Source: Lycium barbarum
Taxonomy: Eukaryota > Streptophyta > Magnoliopsida > Solanales > Solanaceae
NCBI RefSeq assembly: GCF_019175385.1
Contig: NC_083338.1
Span: 66,434,884 to 66,498,883 of the forward strand
Length of the DNA stretch: 64,000 nt
Reading direction: 5' to 3'
The position numbers were made by a program, and so were the translations under genes. The stretch's first letter is position 1. Each line of letters opens with the position of its first letter. The notes beneath the pieces are model-generated. The model ran no database searches. It had not been told where the DNA came from and was given only the letters and a program-made list of their open reading frames with translations. Shown one piece after another: positions 47,300 to 57,740 of the stretch.

Positions 47300-50200
47300 T
47301 GTCACACCCCAATCCCGACAGGGTGTGATGGGCACCCGACCCCATATCTGGAGCCGAGCGAACCCACTGACTCTTATTACATACATAAACTCTTGAATCA
47401 CTTAAGAATAAAATACATAGTAAGCTCTCCAAATTTTTTTTCATAAGTAAAGTCTATCATCATATAGGACCCGTGACATGAACATAATAACATATTGACT
47501 GGCGAAGCCGTCTACAAAGCTGACACTCTATACCCACGACTCTATCTGCAAAGTCTCTAACATCGAAAAAAACATCATGGCTCATATACTCTGACTCGGC
47601 AGCACTCCAGAACAAGTGGAGTCTACCGACCCCGCTGAAACGTCTTCTATGCTAGCTTCACTCGTCTGGGTGTACCTGCGCGGCATGAACGCAGCCCCCG
47701 AAGAAGAGGGGTCAGTACGAACAATGTACTGAGTATGTAAGGCAAGAGTAATAACATAAGATCATGGTAGAAGACATAGAGAATAGTATATAGTAAGAAC
47801 ATAACTTGTACCTCTGCTTGCCTCTTAGGGCAGATATCAAGTAAGCTAACTTTCCCTTTTTGCAACGACATATACACATTTACATGTAAACTGCCCAACC
47901 ATATAGGTACGGGGTACTTCTGTCTGAGCATATCATGGAACAAAAGAGTAACCTGAACATATGAGTGCCCTGGGGGCGGATGCCATGCATGATTTATCTG
48001 GTCATGTCATATCATGTCGTATCATATCATATCATGTCATGTCATATTATATCATATCATGTCATATCATAGTGTGTCATATCATGTCATATCATATCGT
48101 GTCATATCATGTCGGGTCAAAGCATAGCACCGAATAATGTCGGCTCGCCCACATAGCACCGAAATACATCGGCTCGCCCATATATCCCGCGTCCGGGCAT
48201 CCCGCGTCCGGGATGGTAAGCCAGCTGACCAGGTGGCAATGAAACATGTTTCCCTTCCAATCCCCATGTATCCTTTCCCCCCACCCCATGTACATATTCA
48301 TATCTCATATACATATGTCATATAAGCATGCAGGAGAGCCCAAAGAAAATCATGTATCCATCGGAATGACGTAAGGTCGGTGACCTCCGATTACATTATG
48401 GAATAACCGTGATCGCTTTGTCTCACCTGGAAGGAACGAGTATTTTAAGGCGAGACTATCAACGGAGAATGGCATTAGAAGAAAACATAGTATGAAATCA
48501 TGGGCATCATAGACATCAATTCATGTGCTTTGAAATCTTTAGAGAATAACGTCATGACCAAGGAATAGAATTAAAGATCATGAACTAGTTGGGCACTTTC
48601 ATACTCACATTGAATTCTTGACTTAAGACACTTGGTCATGGAATCATTCTTGTCATACTTATCATGGACATATTCTCTTCCTTACATCATCATTATCATT
48701 ATTATCATAGAAATATTCTCATTGGAATAGTTACAGTACTTGTCACTTGATAAACGGAACAATAAGGAAAATCCGGGAACAATGGGCCCACCTCGGGTCA
48801 AATGAGGCGGCGTACCAAATTTACGTACATTACATTTCATGACGTCACTCGTGGGGGTTTTAAGGTAGTCAGGTCATATTTATGCAAGTTCTAGATGCTT
48901 CGGAGGTTTTTCCAACATTTCGCACACTTTCTAATTCAATTCCATTGAATGAAAAAGGAGAAACTTTAGGTGCGGATTCCGGAGAATAGAGTTGTCCCCG
49001 AGGCTCGTATCCAACCTAGTATGCCTAAGACATGCCAAGCAAGAAAGGATAAAACCTTACATACCTTTTTCTGCTCCTTATGCTACTCCAAATTCAAGTT
49101 GCAAATCCGCCAAAATCTACAAATTGGTCATATTTACCAAACCTTAATTAGCGCATCTAGAAGTTGAATCTTAAGGTAACATTTGTCTACCGAAATTTCG
49201 GCAGCACTTCCCCTATAAATACACCATCTCCAAAACTTCAACTTAGCCAATTTAATCAACAACAATCCGGGAATTCAACCCGGCCAAATTATCAACAACA
49301 ATGCCAACAGTCATAATAACAATTTCAATTAACATACTACTTCCTTCAAGACCTTCCAACTCCAACAAAAACAATAACAACCTTATAATTTATATTCCAA
49401 CAACACCATACTAACAACCTTATATGTCATACATGCAAGAACATCATATTCAATCTTCATAAACTTCTAGAACAAGTTTCCAACAATTACCACCTAAACT
49501 AAAATTATTAAGCTTCCATTTTCCATCATAGATTTCACTACAACAACAACCAACATACAAGATAAAATTTGCTCACTCTTCTAGCACCACACGGCCACAC
49601 ATGCACACTACATATTTTCATGAGTTTCATTCACTTCAACATACCACAACAATCATGATACTAAGTAAAATTAATTCATTATTTCTCCACAAATGCAACT
49701 AAATTCGGCCAACACCATACTCACATGGCCACACTTCAACATTCATGTTTTCATGTTTCTCATTCATTTACACATCCTACAATATACACAAGCATCCACA
49801 ACATATAAAGATTTGTTCTTACCTTTTTTTCCTTCAACTTTCCTTTTGGTTAAGATTATGAATTTGTACAAATGGATGATTTTCTTGTTCCAACAACTCT
49901 TCCATGTTGTAGAGGGCCTTCCAATTGGTGGGATTGCTAGGAGAAAATATTTTTTTGTGATCAATTTCCATGGCATGAATTTTTGGGGTCTTGGCCGAAA
50001 TGGCCCTTCCCCTTTCTTTCTTCTTTGTTCTTTAAAATTCTAGAAATATCTAGGAAATGTTATGAAATAAAGATGACTTAGTCATCTTTTAAGCTTATTC
50101 ATTAAGCTTCTAATTGGGCCTAAGCCCACCCCCTTTGAATGGCCCAAATGGCCTCTTTAATTGCAAGCCCACCTTTGTTTTTTTTTGTCCTACAATTTAT

Positions 50201-50423
50201 GAAAAATTATTTTCCAAATTCCAAATTTGCCCTTCGTCTTCCTCCATATTTCCACGAGTCGTATTGCGAATTTCCCTTCATGCCCTTGACCTTTCTTAAT
50301 ATTCCCACTTCAAAATTTTCATAAAAAACTTGTACACCAAACAAGATCAAAATTATAGTCTTGTTCTTAATCTTCCGCAATTATCTTAAATTATCCGAAT
50401 GCGCAAAAATGCGGGATATAACA
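47300..50423 (-). repeat. E5 3' LTR (3124 bp)
   Basis: The plus-strand start forms an inverted repeat, CACACCC with GGGTGTG. It contains the double hairpin with C/G arms (47695-47732), the TCATA/TCATG pentamer array (48001-48116), two CCCGCGTCCGGG motifs (48187-48216) and TGACGTAA in the ATCGGA hairpin (48360-48391). Confidence 0.93.
48001..48116. repeat. TCATA/TCATG pentamer array in E5 left LTR
   Basis: About 23 units of a 5-bp repeat with A/G alternation. The right-LTR copy (52981-53090) lacks about two units. Confidence 0.95.
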
Positions 50424-50437
50424 TCCTCCCCCCTTTA
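50424..50437 (-). other. E5 polypurine tract
   Basis: The minus strand reads CTAAAGGGGGGAGGA directly before the 3' LTR. Confidence 0.9.
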
Positions 50438-50459
50438 GAACATTCGTCCTCGAATGTTC
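50438..50459 (-). promoter_or_regulatory. Perfect hairpin beside the E5 polypurine tract
   Basis: GAACATTCG, loop, CGAATGTTC, nine perfect pairs, identical in arms to E4 although E5 belongs to a different LTR family. Confidence 0.7.
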
Positions 50460-51465
50460 AACTGACCTCATGGAGGGGGTCCCTTTATAGTCCCTTTATG
50501 TCTTGTAGCACTTCGGGAGGGGGTCCCTTTATAGTCGCCCTTTTCTCCATGTCCATTCCATATCTGTTATCCTACTTTCCTTACTATCAAACTCCTGGAT
50601 CCTTACATGAGTCCTCATTCCATGTCATGGGTTTCTTTTATAGCTGCTCTTTCCATTATGCCCGTTCCTTACCCTTTACCTTATGTTCCTTATAATCGAA
50701 CTCCTTGACTTTTCGTGAGTCACCGCTCCATGTCATGGGTTTTTCTAACTCCCTGTGTCACCTCATTATCCTTATTCTTTCCGGGTCCTTCCTTTTCTAT
50801 TATTGTCTCGTCACCGCACCTTAACGGAAGCCATGTCTTAGTACGCAATCCTTACTTAACGATTCAATGTAGTCGTAGGCTATTTCTTTATCCTCAGGTC
50901 TATCTCTTAGTATACTTTATTTTGCTTCTACTCTTCTCCCAAGTATTCTTGCGACACGCCGACATATTTTAAACTCTGATTCCAAGCTAATAGATTTCCT
51001 TTTCTGACACTTGATAGTGTTGCAATTCCTTTTTAGGTCTAATATAGTATGATCTCCCCCCCTTTAGGGGGCTCCTTATATACTAACCGTCTTCGAGTAC
51101 CTTCCTCTTCTTGCTATTTCTTTATATGAATTCTAAAGCTCGTGAACTATTACTTTGTTTAATTAATGCCTTCCTTGTCATAGTGCCGGTTACTGGAACT
51201 CTGAGATTCACCTATACAATCATCTTGGAATATTCTACATCTTCACATGTACATATATAATTACTATCAGCTAGCCCGCAAAGTACGTCCAAATGCTATT
51301 CAAGCCTATCCTAATTTTAGGGCTGTGATGCACTCCGTGTCTCTTTACCGAGCTAATCCACCTTGTCTTACGCCCTCTTAAGGTTTCCAGCCATCCCATA
51401 TACTCTAGTTTTCCTTAGGCTACGCTAATCTCCCATTTGTCCCTTATGTCCGAATATGCAGAATT
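50460..51465. other. E5 interior, non-coding
   Basis: No protein domain. GGGTCCCTTTATAGT occurs twice (50477-50491 and 50522-50536), and a block of about 105 bp with CATGTCATGGGTTT recurs near 50620 and 50730. From about 51160 it becomes similar to the E6 interior, for example GTGCCGGTTACTGG. Confidence 0.7.
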
Positions 51466-51466
51466 T

Positions 51467-51575
51467 CTTGTAAACTTCCCAGGGGGTCACCCATCATGAA
51501 ATTGCTCCCACCTGAGCACGCTTAACCAAAAAACTTCACTGGAATTCGGTGTCTTAATGCTGATATTTTCGCTTC
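51467..51575 (-). ncRNA. 5S-rRNA-derived segment in E5
   Basis: On the minus strand it follows the order of plant 5S rRNA, including GGTTAAGCGTGCTCAGG (internal promoter box A region) and ATGGGTGACCCCCTGGGAAGT (box C region). It is more diverged than the E6 copy around box A, with a TTTTGG in place of TTCGAGG. It is in the sense orientation of E5. Origin is clear; transcription by Pol III is unproven. Confidence 0.82.
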
Positions 51576-52181
51576 CGCTTCCTCACATGACCTTTATTAC
51601 ATGTTCTGGAGCAAGTCGACGTCTTACAGGTCCCGAAACATTTGCGTAACTCGTCCTTTCTTTTACAATTACGGTTTTACCCTTTTGGTTTCCGGTGTTC
51701 ATCTTCCGCCTGCGTGTATGGCTACCTCCTGTTCTGGACTTCCAGATTCTCAATTGTAGCGATCTCACCTTCGTTTCCACGCCAGACCCATAGGTCCTCT
51801 AGAACAACACATCCCGTATATCGTCTGTTTATGGCATTCCCTTTTTCTGCGTCTCTTTCTATTAAACTTATCCATTCTGGTAGAACTTCGTCTACCACTC
51901 CTGCTATTTAAAATCAGTACATAGCAAATATCGACAATACTTCGCAAAACATATAGCTATATGACATATTCCAGCCATCAGAACTTCCAGTTCCAAGAAA
52001 TAGAACAATTATCCAAGCTTACCTTTGTAACTTGCCATCTCGTCACTTGTCTTCTTTCGTCACCACTAGGCGGCTGCGAAAATCGACGGTTAGTATAAGG
52101 AATCTCATTTCCTATGACTTGGCTTTATCGCACGATCTAAGACAGAAAGAAGGTCAACAATTCCTAGATGCCCCGAAGCCT
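51576..52181. other. E5 interior between the 5S-like segment and the leader hairpin
   Basis: No gene seen. It holds the conserved ATCGTGCGAT box (plus ATCGCACGAT at 52128-52137), which is also in every other element leader here. Confidence 0.6.
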
Positions 52182-52221
52182 CCTGTTTATAAATGTGGCC
52201 GGCTTCACACCCATAAACAGG
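52182..52221 (-). promoter_or_regulatory. E5 leader hairpin with GCCGGC loop
   Basis: Outer arms CCTGTTTAT (52182-52190) and ATAAACAGG (52213-52221) pair perfectly. Inner TGTG/CACA enclose the minus-strand loop AAGCCGGC, holding the palindrome GCCGGC instead of GCGCGC. Confidence 0.7.
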
Positions 52222-52264
52222 ACTCTACTGGACACGACTTTGCAGACAACCCTTAGACCGACCT

Positions 52265-52276
52265 GCTCTGATACCA
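52265..52276 (-). other. E5 primer binding site (initiator tRNA-Met)
   Basis: The minus strand reads TGGTATCAGAGC, exact, three bases from the LTR. Confidence 0.96.
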
Positions 52277-52279
52277 CTT

Positions 52280-54100
52280 TGTCACACCCCAATCCCGGCA
52301 GGGTGTGATGGGCACCCGACCCCATATCTGGAGCCGAGCGAACCCACTGACTCTTATTACATACATAAACTCTTGAATCACTTAAGAATAAAATACATAG
52401 TAAGCTCTTCATTTTTTTTTTCATAAGTAAAGTCTATCATCATATAGGACCCGTGACATGAACATAATAACATATTGACTGGCGAAGCCGTCTACAAAGC
52501 TGACACTCTATACCCACGACTCTGTCTGCAAAGTCTCTAACATCGAACAAAACATCATGGCTCATATACTCTGACTCGGCAGCACTCCAGAACAAGTGGA
52601 GTCTACCGACCCCGCTGGAACGTCTTCTATGCTAGCTTCACTCGTCTGGGTGTACCTGCGCGGCATGAACGCAGCCCCCGAAGTAGAAGGGTCAGTACGA
52701 ACAATGTACTGAGTATGTAAGGCAAGAGTAATAACATAAGATCATGGTAGAAGACATAGAGAATAGTATATAGTAAGAACATAACTTGTACCTCTGCTTG
52801 CCTCTTAGGGCAGATATCAAGTAAGCTAACTTTCCCTTTTTGCAACGACATATACACATTTACATGTAAACTGCACAACCATATAGGTACGGGGTACTTC
52901 TGTCTGAGCATATCATGGAACAAAAGAGTAACCTGAACATATGAGTGCCCTGGGGGCGGATGCCATGCATGCTTTATCTGGTCATGTCGTATCATATCAT
53001 ATCATGTCATGTCATATTATATCATATCATGTCATATCATAGCGTGTCACATCATATCATGTCATATCATATCGTGTCATATCATGTCGGGTCATAGCAT
53101 AGCACCGAACAATGTCGGCTCGCCCACATAGCACCGAAATACATCGGCTCGCCCATATATCCCGCGTCCGGGCATCCCGCGTCCGAGATGGTAAGCCAGC
53201 TGACCAGGTGGCAATGAAACATGTTTCCCTTCCAATCCCCATGTATCCTTTCCCCCCACCCCATGTACATATTCATATCTCATATACATATGTCATATAA
53301 GCATGCAGGAGAGCCCAAAGAAAATCATGTATCTATCGGAGTGACATAAGGTCGGTGACCTCCGATTACATTATGGAATAACCGTGATCGCTTTGTCTCA
53401 CCTGGAAGGAACGAGTATTTTAAGGCGAGACTATCAACGGAGAATGGCATTAGAAGAAAACATAGTATGAAATCATGGGCATCATAGACATCAATTCATG
53501 TGCTTTGAAATCTTTAGAGAATAACGTCATGACCAAGGAATAGAATTAAAGATCATGAACTAGTTGGGCACTTTCATACTCACATTGAATTCTTGAATTA
53601 AGACACTTGGTCATGGAATCATTCTTGTCATACTTATCATGGACATATTCTCTTCCTTACATCATCATTATCATTATTATCATAGAAATATTCTCATTGG
53701 AATAGTTACAGTACTTGTCACTTGATAAACGGAACAATAAGGAAAATCCGGGAACAATGGGCCCACCTCGGGTCAAATGAGGCGGCGTACCAAATTTACG
53801 TACATTACATTTCATGACGTCACTCGTGGGGGTTTTAAGGTAGTCAGGTCATATTTATGCAAGTTCTAGATGCTTCGGAGGTTTTTCCAACATTTCGCAC
53901 ACTTTCTAATTCAATTCCATTGAATGAAAAAGGAGAAACTTTAGGTGCGGATTCTGGAGAATAGAGTTGTCCTCGAGGCTCGTATCCAACCTAGTATGCC
54001 TAAGACATGCCAAGCAAGAAAGGATAAAACCTTACATACCTTTTTCCGCTCCTTATGCTACTCCAAATTCAAGTTGCAAATCCGCCAAAATCTAAAAATT
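52280..54100 (-). repeat. E5 5' LTR, truncated to 1821 bp
   Basis: Matches 47300-49127 nearly base for base, then departs at about 54100 into the E7 LTR in the opposite orientation. Confidence 0.92.
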
Positions 54101-55661
54101 GAATATTGTTTGAATGGTTTCGGATTAATACTTGAATATGTGAGCAATTGTGAATTGAATATAAATGAAATGTCGTTGAATGGTGTGACGAAGGTTGCTA
54201 ATGTTAGAATATATTTTGGATTGATTGTTGAAGTTGTTAGTATGATTGTTGGTATTGTTGTTGATAGTTTGGCCGAGTTAAATTCTCGGATTGTTGTTGA
54301 TAAAAATTGGCCGAGTTAGGTTCTCGGGGATGGTGTATTTACAGGGGAAATGCTTCCGAAATTTCGGTAGACAAAGTGTTAGTTTAGGATGAGATTCTTG
54401 GATACCTATAGCTAATGTTTGTATTCATTAACATTGTTATTGATTTTGGGAAAGCCAAGAGTTAAGTTGGATTGACTAAGGAAGCGGACAAGGTATGTTA
54501 AGGCTCGTCCCTTTCTGTCTAGGATGATAATATTCTATGATGACTATGATAAGAATGATTTTCTAAAAAATGGCTTCTGAAACGATCGTAGAAAGCTCTG
54601 TACTTCAAACGTTCATAACTTTTTCATACTAACTCGGATTGACTCCAAACATGGTTATGATCTTATTCTACGTTCTCTTAATGCTATCCTTCGTTGACCG
54701 TCTGACCTAATGATAATTGTTCCTTCAAGGTGGGCCACAACGATCATGATTATTCGATAATATAATCGGAGGTTACCGACATTACGTCACTCCGATAGAG
54801 TTGTAGCTTTCACTTGGGCTCTCTTGCATGCTTTATAATTATGTATGTATTTTAATAACACCGTGCCTACATGGCCGTGCAGTATAACACCGCGCCGTCC
54901 AATAGGCGGCCGGGCAGGCACACCACTGCAGTGGGCAGTTCATGATTACCCCGGACGTGGGAGGCCTGGACGCGGGCTAATGATGATCACACCGTGCCTA
55001 AATGGTCGGGCAGCATTACACCGTACCTATATGGTCGAGCAGTTTACTTATAAATACTTATATGTTTTTTTAAAAAGGTAAAGTTAGCATGCATGATATC
55101 CGCCTTAAGAGGCAAACAGAGGTACAGGTTATTTCCTTACTCTATGTTGTGCTTTACGTCTCTTACTATGATCTTATGGTATTATTCATTCCTTACATAC
55201 TCGGTACATTATTCGTACTGACGTCCCTTCTTGTGGACGTTGTGTTCATGCCCACAGGTAAGCAGGTAGACGCGTTCGATCCCTAGGAGCTCCACCAGCG
55301 GTACATTGAGAGCGCTCCAGTTGTTCCGGAGCTTCAGTCTATCGGTACTACTTTTGTGTACATATTTAGGCACGGCAGAACCCGGCCCTCCTTGTGAGAT
55401 TATATGTATCTTGTTTAGAGGCTCGTAGACAGATATGTACAGTCAGATGTTTTACACTCTTGTTCGTCCTTGTTGCTGTATAATATGCTAGTAAAGTTTA
55501 TCGACACTTGTTTACGAGTATGTTATAAATGATGGTGTTAAGTAAAGCAAGAGTGGTATCGTTCCTACGGCCCACTTAGTAGTAAAGATAAGATGCGAGA
55601 TAGGAGGTTCTCGGTACAGTAGTATCGGGCACCCGTCACGGCCCCTAGTTGGGTCGTGACA
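54101..55661 (+). repeat. E7 5' LTR, 5' end missing
   Basis: Ends GGGTCGTGACA. Block around 54258-54375 (GGCCGAGTT, CTCGGGGATGGTGTATTTACAG, AAATTTCGGTAGAC) is the reverse complement of E5 LTR sequence near 49190-49290. Confidence 0.88.
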
Positions 55662-55665
55662 AAAG

Positions 55666-55677
55666 TGGTATCACAGC
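55666..55677 (+). other. E7 primer binding site
   Basis: TGGTATCACAGC, 11 of 12 bases of the initiator tRNA-Met site. Confidence 0.92.
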
Positions 55678-55719
55678 AGTTCGTCCTAGGGATTGTCTAC
55701 GAGCCGTGTCCAGTAGAGT

Positions 55720-55759
55720 CCTGTTTATGGGTGTGTAGCGCGCCACACTTATAAATAGG
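55720..55759 (+). promoter_or_regulatory. E7 leader hairpin with GCGCGC loop
   Basis: Outer arms CCTGTTTAT (55720-55728) and ATAAATAGG (55751-55759) pair over 9 bp with one wobble. Inner GTGTG and CACAC pair perfectly. The loop TAGCGCGC holds GCGCGC. Confidence 0.7.
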
Positions 55760-55870
55760 GGGCTGCAGGGCATTAGGAAATCTGACCTTCTTTGTACTCT
55801 AGATCGTGCGATAGAGCTATGTTACTAGGTTTCCATGTTCTTTTCTTAATCCTGTGTTATGGTTTCAGTA

Positions 55871-55969
55871 ATGCCGGTAAAGAGGAAAGCTACGGCGGCC
55901 CAGAAGGGCAAGACGGTGGCTGGGAGAAGAGTTGAATAGGAGCCGCCGGCAGAAGTAGAAGAAGGTGAG
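55871..55969 (+). pseudogene. E7 gag N-terminus, stopped and cut by E6
   Basis: Met at 55871 opens a basic gag N-terminus with the KRKATAAQKGKTV motif shared with E1-E4. A TAG at 55937-55939 ends it after 22 codons, but the frame reads on with acidic residues to the E6 insertion at 55970. The bases GTGAG at 55965-55969 would be the left TSD of E6. The remainder of gag is outside the window. Confidence 0.85.
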
Positions 55970-56639
55970 TGTCACACCCTACCTTACTGGGGTGTGATGG
56001 GCACCCAACCCTTACATAGGGACGAGCGAACCCTCAGACTCTTGCTGCACATAAAATCACGTCAAACTTTTTAAATCAAATAAGATAAAATACATAGTAA
56101 TTTTTTTTTTCAGAAATATTCTTTCTCGTAGTTTCCAAGTTGAACAAATCTATAATCATACAAAATTTAGTACATAACACCGATCGACATATCGACTGAC
56201 GGAGCCGCTTACAGACTGACTAACAATACCCACGACGTTGTCTGCAAAGTCTCTAACATTAATCAAAAACCTTTACATACGAACTCTGACTCGGCAGCGC
56301 TCCAGGAGCAAATGGAGCTTGCCAACTCCGCTGGAACATCTTCTATAATAATCTCGCCTCATCGGGAGTACCTGCGTGGCATGAAACGCAGCCCCCGAAG
56401 ACATGGGGTCAGTGCGGAATATGTACTGAGTATGTAAGGCATGCATCACAAAGAAGCAGACAGAACTAACAAACAAATACGGTATTCAGAGTACCAAACG
56501 CTCATTACTTTTCAGACACAAAGCATACATACCTGTCTCACATATCAGTGAATATACAGAAAGTGAGGGTGTTGACCAAAGTACCAAAATACTTATTCTA
56601 CATTTACAGATCGCATGTCCGAAGAGGTGCAGAAAATAC

Positions 56640-56800
56640 AGAATACAGAACGGAGTACCGAACGTACAGAGGTGATATCACGCGCCAGACGGGGTACAGA
56701 ACGTACAAAATGCTCAGATGATGTCATGTTTCGGACGGAATACAGAACGTACAAAATACTCAGATGATGTCATATATCGGACGAAATACAGAACGTACAG
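56640..56800. repeat. 46-bp tandem array in E6 LTR
   Basis: TACAGAACGTACA starts at 56695, 56741 and 56787, exactly 46 bp apart, with a more diverged copy before. Units share CAGATGATGTCAT and CGGACG. Repeated at 61678-61838. Confidence 0.93.
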
Positions 56801-56865
56801 CATACCAGAGTGCTTACTTTCCGGACACAAATTATGCATATCGAAATCATATAATATTTCCATAG

Positions 56866-57215
56866 ATAACAGATCCCGGCCCTGTGATAAGGCACGCGGT
56901 AAAGAGAATCATCATATGTCAAAATCATGTGTCAATACATACATATGCAGATAGAAGATGACAGATCCCGGCCCTGTGATAAGGGACGCGGTAATAGAAC
57001 CCGGCCCTCTGGGAAGAGACGCGGTGAACAGAATCATATGCCATCCTGGCCGCCATCCCCATATCATCATATACAGATAACAGAACCCGGCTCTCCCACC
57101 GAGGGGCGCGGTGAACAATGCAGAGGAAATGCACGATAACAGAACCTGGCCCGGGACGCAGTGAACAAGCAGAAGAAGGGCACGATAACAGAACCTGGCC
57201 CGAGACGCAGTGAAA
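56866..57215. repeat. GC-rich CCCGGCCCT...GACGCGGTGAA repeats in E6 LTR
   Basis: At least six irregular units with the core ACAGA(A/T)CCCGGC and a following GGACGCGGT. Spacing varies from about 30 to 90 bp. Repeated in the right LTR at 61904-62253. Confidence 0.85.
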
Positions 57216-57433
57216 GAGACATTGAGTCATGCACGAGCAGAGTCATGAGAAACCATATGCACATAAATCCAGACTCGATGGATGGGTACACTTGCCGACA
57301 TTCGAAGGCTCAGAAATGAGTTTCGGGTTCTTCCAAGTTAATATCAGGAAGTTATGAGCATTTGAAATACAGAAACCTCTTCGGACTTTTAAGCGAACCG
57401 AGATCGTACTTAGAGAACATTAAGGCTTACAGA

Positions 57434-57740
57434 GAATACTCATATCAGAATACTTGGATCAGAAGGCTCATATCCAGACATTCATAGCCGAATACTTATT
57501 TCGGAATACTTATATCGGAATACCCATATCAGAACACTTATACCAGACACTCGTACCAGTATACCTAACTCAGAATGCTTATATCAGAATATTTATATCG
57601 GATTATTTATATTGGAATGCTTAAATCAGAACACTTATATCGGAATATTTACATCAGAATACTTATATCAAAATGTTCGAATCAGATCGTTCGTATCGGA
57701 GTATTTATATCAGAATAGTCGAGTCAGAACACTTGTATCT
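57434..57740. repeat. 14-bp tandem array (about 22 units) in E6 LTR
   Basis: Units of the form GAATACTTATATCA, variable at several positions but almost constant in length. Repeated at 62472-62778. Confidence 0.93.

Larger units (their letters stand above)
47300..54100 (-). mobile_element. E5: non-autonomous LTR element with 3.1-kb LTRs and 1.9-kb non-coding interior
   Basis: Left LTR 47300-50423 (plus TGTCACACCCC...GGGATATAACA), interior 50424-52279, right LTR from 52280, broken at about 54100. On the minus strand the order is 5' LTR, PBS, leader hairpin, ATCGTGCGAT box, 5S-rRNA-like segment, PPT hairpin, PPT, 3' LTR. No gag or pol block is recognisable. The two LTRs differ only at scattered sites and one repeat slip, so insertion is young. 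A matching right TSD is not available. Confidence 0.9.
54101..55969 (+). mobile_element. E7: gypsy element, 5' truncated LTR, leader and start of gag
   Basis: LTR end (54101-55661), PBS, leader hairpin, gag start, then the E6 insertion at 55970. The rest would lie beyond the right edge. The LTR is related to those of E4 and E5 (ATCGGAG hairpin 54766-54797, double hairpin 55203-55240 with perfect ACGTCC/GGACGT arms). Confidence 0.88.

Noticed and set aside
48082..48325. Several overlapping open frames of 61-65 aa in E5 LTR, repeated at 53057-53300
   Set aside because: They are low-complexity readings of the pentamer array and CCCGCGTCCGGG repeats on both strands, with no domain. They recur only because the LTR is duplicated.
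53945..54319. 124-aa plus-strand open frame
   Set aside because: It crosses the E5/E7 LTR junction and is a chance chimera of two LTR fragments.
55741..55760. TATA-like TTATAAATAG in the E7 leader
   Set aside because: It is the 3' arm of the leader hairpin, downstream of the PBS, and other elements have ATAAACA there.
56912..57291. Overlapping antisense frames of 68-101 aa, duplicated at 61950-62329
   Set aside because: They follow the GC-rich tandem repeats in all frames. No start context or domain supports a gene.
57434..57740. Regular short repeats that could suggest a CRISPR-like array
   Set aside because: The repeats are contiguous 14-mers without spacers, lie in an LTR, and the genome is eukaryotic.
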